Below are positions 18,377 to 26,004 of a stretch of DNA of 64,000 nucleotides, in pieces (the stretch's first letter is position 1; the number at the start of each line of letters is the position of its first letter). Source of the stretch: Thermodesulfovibrio sp. 3907-1M (GTDB lineage: Bacteria; Nitrospirota; Thermodesulfovibrionia; Thermodesulfovibrionales; Thermodesulfovibrionaceae); contig NZ_CP144373.1 in assembly GCF_040450955.1 (NCBI RefSeq), forward strand, positions 62,001 to 126,000, written 5' to 3'. Position numbers and translations under genes: made by a program. Under the pieces are notes generated by a model. The model saw only the letters and a program-made list of their open reading frames with translations. It was not told the DNA's origin and ran no database searches.

Positions 18377-19270
18377 TCAATTAAAAATCAATACCGCTAT
18401 AAAGTGTTCACCCTTTGCCCTGTATTTCAGTTGAAGTTTATTGCTTTTGCAGAGATATTCTGCGATCTGCAAGCCCAATCCAGAGCCTTTGACAATCTCT
18501 TTGAAATCGTTTTTTATTGCAACGGCATTCCTGAAAATTTTTATATGAATCTTGCTATGGGCATATCTGAAGGCATTGTCAAGTAATAGAAAGATTATGG
18601 TTTCCACTACTTCTGAATTTTTATAAAGGTAAACTTCTCTCTCACTAAAAAGGAGTTTTTTGTCAGTGGCAAATTTTGAATTTACATTTTTAATTAATTC
18701 TGTCAGATTAATTTTTTGCCTTGATCTGGAAGTTTTTGGCAGTTGTTTGATTGTCTCCATTGTTTTTTTCAATTCAGCACCAATAATATTACAGCTTGTT
18801 TGTATCCTTTCAAGAACTCTGCTTTCTGGTTTCAATCTCAATATTTCAATGTTTGTATTTAGAGTTGAGAGAAAATTACCGATTTTGTGTGACAGAACAA
18901 AAAAGAGAAATCTCAGAAAATCTTCTTCTTCCTGTTCTTTCTTGCTTATTATATTCAGAATTTTATAGAACAGATAGCTTAAAACCAGAATAAGTAAAAC
19001 TTCCCATATCAATATGGTCTTAGAAAATCTCTGAAATCTATCATTGATATAACTTTCTTCAAAAAACAGTTCGTTTTCATACGCTTTTATGTAATAAGGA
19101 AGCTGATAGTTTTTATTTTGTTTTAAGATTTCCTTGTATAAAGAGAGAATTTCTTCTTCATATTTATGTTGCTGTTCTTTGAAAAAATTGATTGTTATGA
19201 AGTTTATAACAGAAAAAATAAGCACCACTGCTATGGCAAAAGTGAGAAATATTTTTAGTTGAAAATTCAA
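18377..19270 (-). CDS. Sensor histidine kinase
   Basis: Two transmembrane helices (about 8-30 and 85-106) enclose a periplasmic region of only 55 residues. The presumed phospho-acceptor is His128, in VLSHKIGNFLSTLN, a slightly unusual H-box. The N-box is LLDNAFRYA and the G-box KGSGLGLQIAEYLC, and the ATPase domain looks compact. No HAMP or PAS domain is seen. The gene starts 4 bases after the response regulator and is its obvious partner. The small sensor region suggests a membrane-stress or ion signal, but this cannot be decided. Confidence 0.85.
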   Translation of the reverse strand: MNFQLKIFLTFAIAVVLIFSVINFITINFFKEQQHKYEEEILSLYKEILKQNKNYQLPYYIKAYENELFFEESYINDRFQRFSKTILIWEVLLILVLSYLFYKILNIISKKEQEEEDFLRFLFFVLSHKIGNFLSTLNTNIEILRLKPESRVLERIQTSCNIIGAELKKTMETIKQLPKTSRSRQKINLTELIKNVNSKFATDKKLLFSEREVYLYKNSEVVETIIFLLLDNAFRYAHSKIHIKIFRNAVAIKNDFKEIVKGSGLGLQIAEYLCKSNKLQLKYRAKGEHFIAVLIFN

Positions 19271-19273
19271 TAC

Positions 19274-19936
19274 TTAGTTCTCCTTAATATTATCTAATCT
19301 GTATCCTCTACCTTTGTAGGTTTTAATACTATCATGAGGCAGAATTTTTCTCAGCTCCTTTATATAAGTTCTTACAACTTCATCACCCACTGCTTTTCCG
19401 CCCCAGACATAGTTCAGAATTGTTTCAGAGCTAACTATTTCTCCCTTTCTTTTGATTAGTAGAGTTAATAAATCCCATGCTGTTTTTGAGAGTTTTATTT
19501 CTCTGTCATTTTTCCAGATTGTTTTTGCATCAATATTGATGGTAACATCTCCAATATTTAGAATACTTTCTATTTGAACTCTCTTACTTAATGCCTTGAC
19601 TCTGAGTAAGAGCTCTTTTGGTTCAAAAGGCTTTGAAAGATAGTCATCAGCTCCTCTTAAAAAGCATTCTTCTTTGCTTGAAAGCTCAGTTTTGGCTGTA
19701 AGAATTAAAATTGGCGTATTTATTTTATTGTCTCTAATGAATGTTATTAAATCTTCTCCACGGGAAAAATTTAACATAAGATCAAGGACGATCACATCAA
19801 ATTCATAAACTTTAAGAATATTTGGGAGTTTTCTCTCATCTTGAATCCATACTGTTTCAATGTCATGAAGTTTGAAATACTCCTGTATGCTCTCACCAAG
19901 AGCTTTGTCATCTTCAATGAGAAGAATTTTCATCAA
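19274..19936 (-). CDS. OmpR-family response regulator
   Basis: The receiver domain has the acidic pair ED(9-10), phospho-acceptor Asp52 in IVLDLML, Thr near 80 and Lys in YLSKPFEP near 102. The C-terminal winged helix (about 125-215) ends with VVRTYIKELRKIL and YKGRGYRLD, the usual OmpR signature. It precedes the kinase gene in a two-gene operon downstream of groEL. Targets are unknown. An effect on the nearby pilus genes is possible, but no shared binding site was found. Confidence 0.9.
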   Translation of the reverse strand: MMKILLIEDDKALGESIQEYFKLHDIETVWIQDERKLPNILKVYEFDVIVLDLMLNFSRGEDLITFIRDNKINTPILILTAKTELSSKEECFLRGADDYLSKPFEPKELLLRVKALSKRVQIESILNIGDVTINIDAKTIWKNDREIKLSKTAWDLLTLLIKRKGEIVSSETILNYVWGGKAVGDEVVRTYIKELRKILPHDSIKTYKGRGYRLDNIKEN

Positions 19937-19975
19937 TTGAATATTACATTAAATCGGAAGGTTTTTCAAGAAGGT

Positions 19976-20002
19976 AAGGAGCAGACATTGTGTCTGCTCC
20001 TT
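19976..20002. terminator. Hairpin between groEL and the response regulator
   Basis: A perfect 12-bp stem (AAGGAGCAGACA with its complement) has a TTG loop. It lies 8 bases after the groEL stop. The following minus-strand sequence has only a poor U-tract, so it may act as a partial terminator or as an mRNA 3'-end stabiliser. Confidence 0.65.
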
Positions 20003-20010
20003 TATGAAAA

Positions 20011-21633
20011 TTAGTACATATCAGGGGAAGGCATAGGAGGTTTCTTCTCCTCCTCTGGAATTTCAGATACCAAAACTTCTGTTGTAAGCATCAATCCTGC
20101 TACAGATGCAGCATTCTGAAGAGCTGTTCTTGTAACTTTTGTTGGATCAATGATACCTGCCTCCATCATATCAACAAACTTTTCCTGATATGCATCGTAT
20201 CCAAAATTAATATTACTGTTTTCCTTTACCTTTTCAACAATCAGTGTGGCTTCAACTCCAGCATTGGCAATAATCTGTTTTATTGGTTCTTCAAGAGCTT
20301 TCTTAACGATTTCAATACCAAGCTGCTGGTCATGATTCTCAGCTTTCAAATTTTCCAGAGCTTTCTGACATCTTAACAGTGCTACTCCACCGCCAGGAAC
20401 AATTCCTTCCTCAACAGCAGCTCTCGTTGCATTCAATGCATCCTCTACCCTTGCTTTCTTTTCCTTCATCTCAGCCTCAGTTGCTGCACCAACATTGATT
20501 CTTGCAACTCCACCTGCAAGTTTTGCAAGGCGCTCCTGAAGTTTTTCACGGTCATAATCAGATGTTGTTTCTTCAATCTGAACTTTTATCTGTTTAATTC
20601 TTCCCTGAATCTTCTGAGGATCTCCTGCACCTTCAACAATTGTGGTGTTGTCTTTGTCAACGATGATTTTCTTTGCTCTTCCAAGATCATCAATCTTTAC
20701 ATTTTCAAGTTTAATTCCCAGATCCTCTGAAATCACTGTTCCACCTGTAAGAATTGCAATATCCTCAAGCATTGCCTTTCTTCTTTCTCCAAATCCTGGT
20801 GCCTTTACTGCACAAACCTGAAGAACTCCTCTGAGCTTGTTTACAACAAGTGTTGCAAGGGCTTCACCCTCCACATCCTCTGCAATAATAAGAAGAGGTT
20901 TGCCCATTCTTGCAATCTGCTCAAGAATTGGAAGGAGGTCCTTCATGCCTGAAATTTTCTTATCATGAATTAAAATAAAGGCATCCTCAAGAACACATTC
21001 AAGGCGCTCAGGGTCAGTTATAAAATATGGGGAAATATATCCACGGTCAAACTGCATTCCTTCAACTATGTCAAGGGTTGTTGCCATTCCTTTTGCTTCT
21101 TCAACAGTAATAACGCCATCTTTCCCTACCTTATCCATTGCTTCAGCGATGAGCTCTCCTATTGAAGCATCATTATTAGCAGAGATTGTTCCTACCTGTG
21201 CTATCTCTTTTTTATCTGCAACAGGCTTTGAAATCTTTTTAAGCTCCTCAACAACTGCTTCAACAGCCTTATCAATACCTCTCTTGAGATCCATTGAATT
21301 AGCACCAGCTGAAACGTATTTAAGACCTTCTTTGTAAATGGCATAAGCCAGTACAGTTGCAGTGGTTGTTCCATCACCGGCAACATCAGAGGTCTTTGAT
21401 GCAACTTCTCTTACAAGCTGTGCACCCATGTTTTCAAAGGGATCTTTCAGGTCTATTTCTTTAGCAACTGTAACACCATCTTTTGTTACATTGGGAGAAC
21501 CAAATTTTCTCTCAATTACTACATTTCTTCCTCTTGGTCCCAACGTTGCTTTTACAGCATCAGTAAGAATTGTAACACCTTTAAGAATTGCCTGCCTTGC
21601 TGAGTCACCAAATATTAACTGCTTTGCTGCCAT
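20011..21633 (-). CDS. groL: Chaperonin GroEL (60 kDa)
   Basis: The 540-residue protein aligns with GroEL throughout. It begins [19 protein letters not shown], has the ATP-binding [11 protein letters not shown] near 86 and the [15 protein letters not shown] signature near 405. The C-terminal tail is [14 protein letters not shown] in place of the Gly-Gly-Met repeats of many GroELs. GroEL forms double heptameric rings with GroES to fold cytosolic proteins. It lies 18 bases after groES with its own GGAGGGG site. The pair is probably controlled by HrcA through the CIRCE-like element upstream. Confidence 0.98.
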   Translation of the reverse strand: MAAKQLIFGDSARQAILKGVTILTDAVKATLGPRGRNVVIERKFGSPNVTKDGVTVAKEIDLKDPFENMGAQLVREVASKTSDVAGDGTTTATVLAYAIYKEGLKYVSAGANSMDLKRGIDKAVEAVVEELKKISKPVADKKEIAQVGTISANNDASIGELIAEAMDKVGKDGVITVEEAKGMATTLDIVEGMQFDRGYISPYFITDPERLECVLEDAFILIHDKKISGMKDLLPILEQIARMGKPLLIIAEDVEGEALATLVVNKLRGVLQVCAVKAPGFGERRKAMLEDIAILTGGTVISEDLGIKLENVKIDDLGRAKKIIVDKDNTTIVEGAGDPQKIQGRIKQIKVQIEETTSDYDREKLQERLAKLAGGVARINVGAATEAEMKEKKARVEDALNATRAAVEEGIVPGGGVALLRCQKALENLKAENHDQQLGIEIVKKALEEPIKQIIANAGVEATLIVEKVKENSNINFGYDAYQEKFVDMMEAGIIDPTKVTRTALQNAASVAGLMLTTEVLVSEIPEEEKKPPMPSPDMY

Positions 21634-21651
21634 ATCATCCCCTCCTTTTTT

Positions 21652-21918
21652 TTATTTTTCTACTATTCCGAGAATTTCTTCTTCTTTAATAATTAAATAC
21701 TCTACATCGTCAATTTTGATTTTTGAACCAGCATATTTGTCAAAAAGAACAGTATCACCCACCTTTACTTCTTTCACCTCAGAACCAACCTCAATAACTG
21801 TGCCCTTCTGAGGTTTTTCCTTTGCCACGTCAGGCACATAGATTCCTCCAGGGGTTTTTTCAAGCTCTTCAGATGAAAACTTAACAACTACTCTGTCTTT
21901 AAGTGGCTTAATCTTCAT
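21652..21918 (-). CDS. groS: Co-chaperonin GroES (10 kDa)
   Basis: The 88-residue protein starts [13 protein letters not shown] and has the mobile loop [16 protein letters not shown], then the [19 protein letters not shown] segment. It is slightly shorter than the usual 94-97 residues. It caps the GroEL ring. A strong AGGAGGGAGG site lies just before the ATG, with a promoter and CIRCE-like operator about 35-90 bases upstream. Confidence 0.97.
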   Translation of the reverse strand: MKIKPLKDRVVVKFSSEELEKTPGGIYVPDVAKEKPQKGTVIEVGSEVKEVKVGDTVLFDKYAGSKIKIDDVEYLIIKEEEILGIVEK

Positions 21919-21951
21919 ATCCTCCCTCCTTTTTATTTTATTGATGAATTA

Positions 21952-21978
21952 TTAGCAACTAATCTTACCGAGTGCTAA
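21952..21978 (-). promoter_or_regulatory. CIRCE-like HrcA operator, one arm degenerate
   Basis: On the plus strand the layout is TTAGCAACT, 9 bases, GAGTGCTAA. The second arm matches the CIRCE consensus perfectly and the first matches only at TTAGCA. It overlaps the -10 box of the groES promoter, as expected for repression by HrcA. Confidence 0.75.
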
Positions 21979-22006
21979 TATAACCTGAATTTGGATATCC
22001 AATCAA
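21977..22006 (-). promoter_or_regulatory. Predicted groESL promoter
   Basis: On the minus strand a -35 TTGATT (complement of 22001-22006) and a -10 TATATT (complement of 21977-21982) are separated by 18 bases. The -10 box abuts the CIRCE arm. Confidence 0.6.
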
Positions 22007-22266
22007 GGCTAAATAAAACAATTTATAGCCAGTTTTTAACTATTTTTATGGAATATTATTGTTTTTTGTTATTTTTTACTATTTTTCTTTAAAATACTTT
22101 TAATCCTAAAATTGATGATAAAGAAGCCAGGTTTAGTTTATTTAGAGATTTCTCGGGAGATCTCAGTTTCAAATTTTTATGTTGACAATAAAGGGGAATG
22201 GAATTTACACTTTAATTATATTCTGTGCAGGATTGAGGTTTAAAAAGTTTTTCTGGATGAAGGGCT
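22007..22266. other. AT-rich intergenic region upstream of groES and the GNAT gene
   Basis: Apart from the groESL promoter at its left end, it holds an imperfect 20-base palindrome at 22145-22164 and a TTGACA at 22182-22187 that lacks a well-spaced -10 box. Nothing else was recognised. Confidence 0.4.
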
Positions 22267-23376
22267 TTGGAAATAAAAGAAGTTATAAATAAAAAACAGC
22301 TCAGAGAATTCGTAACCCTACCGTTGAAAATTTATAAAAATGACTCCTTTTATGCTTCTCCATTAATCAACGATATGATGGAGCATCTTACTGAGAAAAA
22401 TCCTTTTTTTAAAAGAGCGAAGGCTAAATTTTATATTGCTTACAAAGGTGGAAAACCTGCTGGAAGAATCGCTGCCATAGTTAACTATGCTCATCTTGAG
22501 TATCATAAGGACAATGCAGGTTTTTTTGGACTTTTTGAGTGCATAAAGGAGCAGGCTGTTGCCAATGCCTTATTTGATAAAGCAAAGGAGTTTCTTAAAG
22601 AAAATAATCTTTCCATAATGCGTGGTCCAATGAATCTTTCAACAAATGAAGAATGCGGATTTCTTTATGAAGGATTTGATACTCCTTCAATGATAATGAT
22701 TCCATATAATCCGCCATATTATAACGAGTTTGCTCAATCATATGGAATGAAAAAAGTAAAGGATCTTTATTGTTTTTTGGCAGATGTTCCTGATAAACTT
22801 CCTTCAAAAATTGAAAGAATTGCCAGTTTCGCAGAAAGACAGGGAATCAAAGCAAGAACAGTGAAATTGAAAAATTTAACCGAAGAGCTTTATGCATTTA
22901 TGGAAGTTTATAATGAAGCATGGGCTTCAAATTGGGGATTTATTCCAATAACAAAGGAAGAGATTGACTACATGGCTATGAAGCTTAAACCTGTAGCATT
23001 ACCTGAACTGGTTATAGTTGCTGAAAAAGATGGTAAGCCAGTAGGTTTTTTTGGCGCCATTCCTGATTTTAATGAAGTATTAAGAAAAATCAAAGGCAGA
23101 TTGACGCCATGGGCAATAATGAAGGCTCTGTATTACAGAAGAAAAATTCAATCAATAAGGCTTCTTCTTTTTGGAGTAAAGAAAGAGATGAGACACAAGG
23201 GTGTGGAATCAATAATGCTCAGAGAAGCTTTCAGAGGTGCAAAAAAATATGGATTTAAAAAAGTGGAATTTTCATGGATTCTTGAAGACAACTTTGATAC
23301 AATTAACCTGACCCAGATAATAAATGCCCGTAGATATAAAACTTTGCGAATTTATGAGACTGATATTGTGTTATAA
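22267..23376 (+). CDS. GNAT-fold acyltransferase of the YghO / bacterial ceramide synthase-like family
   Basis: The predicted start is TTG. The 369-residue protein is a double GNAT-fold enzyme. It carries GGKPAGRIAAIVNYAH near residue 60, then AGFFGLFECI, the RGPMNLSTNEECGFL segment near 118 and MIPYNPPYYNEF near 145. These match the YghO-type family as I recall it, which includes the bacterial ceramide synthase (bCerS) that N-acylates sphinganine or oxo-sphinganine in Caulobacter. The serine-palmitoyltransferase-like gene 12 kb away makes a lipid N-acylation role plausible. Activity on another amine is also possible. Confidence 0.7.
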   Translation: MEIKEVINKKQLREFVTLPLKIYKNDSFYASPLINDMMEHLTEKNPFFKRAKAKFYIAYKGGKPAGRIAAIVNYAHLEYHKDNAGFFGLFECIKEQAVANALFDKAKEFLKENNLSIMRGPMNLSTNEECGFLYEGFDTPSMIMIPYNPPYYNEFAQSYGMKKVKDLYCFLADVPDKLPSKIERIASFAERQGIKARTVKLKNLTEELYAFMEVYNEAWASNWGFIPITKEEIDYMAMKLKPVALPELVIVAEKDGKPVGFFGAIPDFNEVLRKIKGRLTPWAIMKALYYRRKIQSIRLLLFGVKKEMRHKGVESIMLREAFRGAKKYGFKKVEFSWILEDNFDTINLTQIINARRYKTLRIYETDIVL

Positions 23377-23441
23377 TTAAGTGAGGCTGTTTGATATGAG
23401 TCAAGCTTTATTCTGTTATTCCGATACAGAAAAAAGTGGAG

Positions 23442-23489
23442 GAGATTCCTCGCTTCGCTCGGAATGACAATTTTTCTGTCATCCTGAGG
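23442..23489. repeat. REP-like inverted repeat pair
   Basis: GAGATTCCTCG, CTTCG, CTCGGAATGACA is followed after 7 bases by TGTCATCCTGAGG, an inverted partial copy. The structure resembles paired REP units. It lies in the 202-base gap between the GNAT and DsbA-like genes, which shows nothing else clear. Confidence 0.75.
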
Positions 23490-23578
23490 CAGAGCAGTGT
23501 TTCCTCGTTGGTGAAGATGTAGGTAAATATGGGCTTGCAAGTTTTTGAACAGACTATTGAATATTAAGGAGAAAAAAT

Positions 23579-24181
23579 ATGAAAATTATTAAACAGCTTT
23601 TGTTTGTTTTGTTAGGTTTGTCTCTCTTATCCAGTGCCTTTGCAGCTGAAAAAAGATACAGTTTGCCTCTGGAAAACTCACCTTATATTGGATATGAGAA
23701 TGCGCCCGTTACCATTGTTGAATTTATTGACTATCAATGACCGCATTGTATTGAGGTTGGTCCGACCATTGAAGGATTGGTTAAAGAGTTTAAAGGAAAG
23801 GTAAAACTTGTGATTAAGTTTTTCCCATATCGCTACAGAGACTATTCAAGAATTGCAGCAGAGGCAGCAGTTGAAGCATGGAAACAGGGCAAGTTTGCTG
23901 AAATGCATGAGTTATTAATAAAAAGATCTCCAAAGCTTGACAGGGAATCTTTAATAGCTTACGCAAAAGAGCTCAATCTTGATATTGAAAAATTTGTAAA
24001 GGCAATAGACAATCAAGAAGGTGCTTCAATAATTGAAAGAGATTTGAAACTCGCCAATGAGATGGAACTTTACGTAACTCCTGCTTTTTATATCAATGGA
24101 GTAAAAATTCTTGGAGTAAGAGACTATGATTATTTCAGGGAAATTATTTTACAGGAACTTAAAAGTGCTACTAAAAAATAG
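23579..24181 (+). CDS. DsbA-like thioredoxin-fold protein with in-frame TGA at the first active-site Cys (candidate selenoprotein)
   Basis: From the ATG at 23579, preceded by AAGGAG, the frame encodes a signal peptide (about 1-23). DsbA/DsbG-like strands follow, ending VEFIDYQ, then TGA (codon 54, bases 23738-23740) and PHC. Relatives have CPHC there, so the product would be U-P-H-C. The rest is intact for 146 codons and includes the cis-Pro loop VTPAFYING near 165. Reading from a later internal ATG (23777) would lose the active site. Periplasmic thiol oxidation or isomerisation is the family role. It overlaps the peroxidase gene by 17 bases. The alternative is a nonsense mutation, which would have to have hit the catalytic codon. 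Confidence 0.75.
23755..23767 (+). promoter_or_regulatory. SECIS-like hairpin after the in-frame TGA
   Basis: GGTTG pairs with CGACC (one G-T wobble) around a GTC loop. The loop starts 19 bases after the TGA, within the range reported for bacterial SECIS elements, and its first base is G. The sequence resembles the upper stem-loop of the fdhF SECIS, but the stem is short. Confidence 0.5.
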
Positions 24182-25253
24182 CATTATTTACTTTCTCTGC
24201 GTTATTTTTGTTTTCTTTATCTATTTCCATATTGACAGCTTTGCCTCTGACAAAAAGAAAAAACAACTTGAATCGCTACCTCCTGTGCCTGTTCCAAAAG
24301 ACAATCCACAGACTACAGAGAAAATTGAGCTCGGTAAAAAGCTTTTCTTTGACCGAAGACTTTCAGGAGATGGAACTACAAGCTGTGCCAATTGCCATGA
24401 TCCTGAAAAAGCATTTACCGATGGTTCTGAAATATCTCTCAGTTACCCAACAACAAGAAACTTCAGAAATGCACCAACTTTGATGAATGTAGCCTATGCA
24501 AAGTATCTTTTCTGGGACGGAAGGGCAAAGACTCTTGAAGAACAGGCAGAATTTCCAATTATGTCAGCTTTTGAAATGAACCAGAATCTTGATTTTTTAG
24601 AGGAAGAAATAAGAATTGTTCCCGAATACAGAGAAGCCTTTAAGAGAGTTTTTGGCAAAGATGTAAATATAAAACTTATTGCAAAAGCAATTGCAGCCTT
24701 TGAAAGAACTCTGATATCCAGAAATGCACCAATTGACCGTTATCTAAGGGGAGATGAAAATGCATTGAGCCCAGAAGCTAAAAAAGGACTTGAAATCTTT
24801 ACAGGAAAAGGAAAATGTATAGAATGTCATTATGGAGCTTATCTCAGTGATCAGGAATTTCATGCGCTGGAGGTTCCAGAAAATCCAAAATATGTTAATG
24901 AGCCAAAGTTCATAACCACAAGGCGTTATGTGGCTAAAATTAATAAATATCCAGACTACATGAATGTGAAAGAAGACCTTGGAAGATACTTTAAAACGAA
25001 GAAAAGAAAGGATTACAAAGCTTTTAGAACTCCTACCTTAAGAGAAGTTGCAAAAACTGCACCCTATATGCATAATGGTATATTTAAGAGCCTTGAGGAG
25101 GTAATTGATTTCTTTAATAAAGGCGGAGGAAAGGGGAATAAGTTGTTGAAACCCCTTAATTTAACCGATTATGAAAAGAAAGCACTTAAAACCTTTCTTG
25201 TGGAAGCTTTATCTGGTGATGATTTACATATAAAACCACCAGAAATTCCATAA
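24165..25253 (+). CDS. Dihaem cytochrome c peroxidase (CcpA/MauG family)
   Basis: The GTG at 24165, with AGGA upstream, is preferred over the ATG at 24126, because the shorter form begins directly with a signal or anchor helix (VLLKNSIIYFLCVIFVF). Two haem sites are seen, SCANCH near residue 75 and CIECH near 220. Family marks include LGKKLFFDRRLS, LFWDGRAKTLEEQA and APYMHNGIFKSLEEV. The family reduces hydrogen peroxide with electrons from periplasmic cytochrome c. Its gene overlaps the DsbA-like candidate selenoprotein, which suggests a joint oxidative-stress or redox function. Confidence 0.9.
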   Translation: MLLKNSIIYFLCVIFVFFIYFHIDSFASDKKKKQLESLPPVPVPKDNPQTTEKIELGKKLFFDRRLSGDGTTSCANCHDPEKAFTDGSEISLSYPTTRNFRNAPTLMNVAYAKYLFWDGRAKTLEEQAEFPIMSAFEMNQNLDFLEEEIRIVPEYREAFKRVFGKDVNIKLIAKAIAAFERTLISRNAPIDRYLRGDENALSPEAKKGLEIFTGKGKCIECHYGAYLSDQEFHALEVPENPKYVNEPKFITTRRYVAKINKYPDYMNVKEDLGRYFKTKKRKDYKAFRTPTLREVAKTAPYMHNGIFKSLEEVIDFFNKGGGKGNKLLKPLNLTDYEKKALKTFLVEALSGDDLHIKPPEIP

Positions 25254-25266
25254 ACATGGAGGATAC

Positions 25267-26004
25267 ATGAAAATAGAAGAACTAATAAGAGAAAAGCCAC
25301 ATCTGCAAAGCCCTCTTGAATTTTATCAAAAGATAAAAAATTTAACCGAGCAATGCAAAAAGGACAAAGAAGTGCTAAAGCTTGACAGCGGGACTTCAGT
25401 GATAGATATTGTTCTTAAAAACTTCTCATCGGTTTTTCAGATTCCCTATGAATCAATTTCATTTTTGAAAGATGAAATTTTAAAAAGCGGAAAAAATCCT
25501 TTAAAAGAGCCTGCAACCCTTTGGTCTCTTCAGCTTCATAGTGAAGAGCTTTCAAAGGAAGACATTCAAAGAATGCTTTTCATTTTGAGTAAACCCTTTT
25601 TTGTCTTTTTAAGAAAAGAAGGCGAGCAGGTATCTTTTATGGATACAGGAAAATGCCCAGTTTGTGGAACAGATTCATCCCTTGCAATGATTACAGAGAA
25701 TAATGAAAAAATAATGATATGTCCACTTTGTGAGCATGGAGGAAGCTTTTTCAGAATTGGATGTCCCTATTGTTTTAATAAAGATTCAACCAGAATAGAA
25801 ATTCTTCTTGATGACGAGGAAATAAGAGCTGAACTCTGTCTTGAGTGTAATACTTACATAAAAAGCTTTAAAGAAAATCACTATATAAAGTACAGAGATC
25901 CCTTTTTGATTGACATAGTCAGTTTACCTCTTGATATAGTTGTGCAGAAGCGAGGCTACATAAGGCGTTCTCCAAATTTCATTGGATTGAGAATAATTGA
26001 ATAA
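25267..26004 (+). CDS. fdhE: FdhE-like formate dehydrogenase accessory protein
   Basis: The 245-residue protein has an alpha-helical N-terminal half and a C-terminal zinc/iron region with four CxxC pairs: CPVC near 130, CPLC near 153, CPYC near 167 and CLEC near 190. This is the FdhE layout. FdhE helps mature the Mo/W-bis-pterin formate dehydrogenase. No formate dehydrogenase gene is in the window. It overlaps moeA by one base, which ties it to cofactor metabolism. Formate dehydrogenases are often selenoproteins, so it is consistent with, but does not prove, selenocysteine use. Confidence 0.8.
   Translation: MKIEELIREKPHLQSPLEFYQKIKNLTEQCKKDKEVLKLDSGTSVIDIVLKNFSSVFQIPYESISFLKDEILKSGKNPLKEPATLWSLQLHSEELSKEDIQRMLFILSKPFFVFLRKEGEQVSFMDTGKCPVCGTDSSLAMITENNEKIMICPLCEHGGSFFRIGCPYCFNKDSTRIEILLDDEEIRAELCLECNTYIKSFKENHYIKYRDPFLIDIVSLPLDIVVQKRGYIRRSPNFIGLRIIE

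Noticed and set aside
22145-22164. Operator or REP unit upstream of the GNAT gene
   Set aside because: The palindrome is imperfect and has no second copy in the window. It is only mentioned within the intergenic entry.
23777-24181. A separate 134-residue protein starting at the internal ATG 23777
   Set aside because: It lacks the active site and has no ribosome site. The frame is continuous with the signal peptide and fold upstream through a single TGA.
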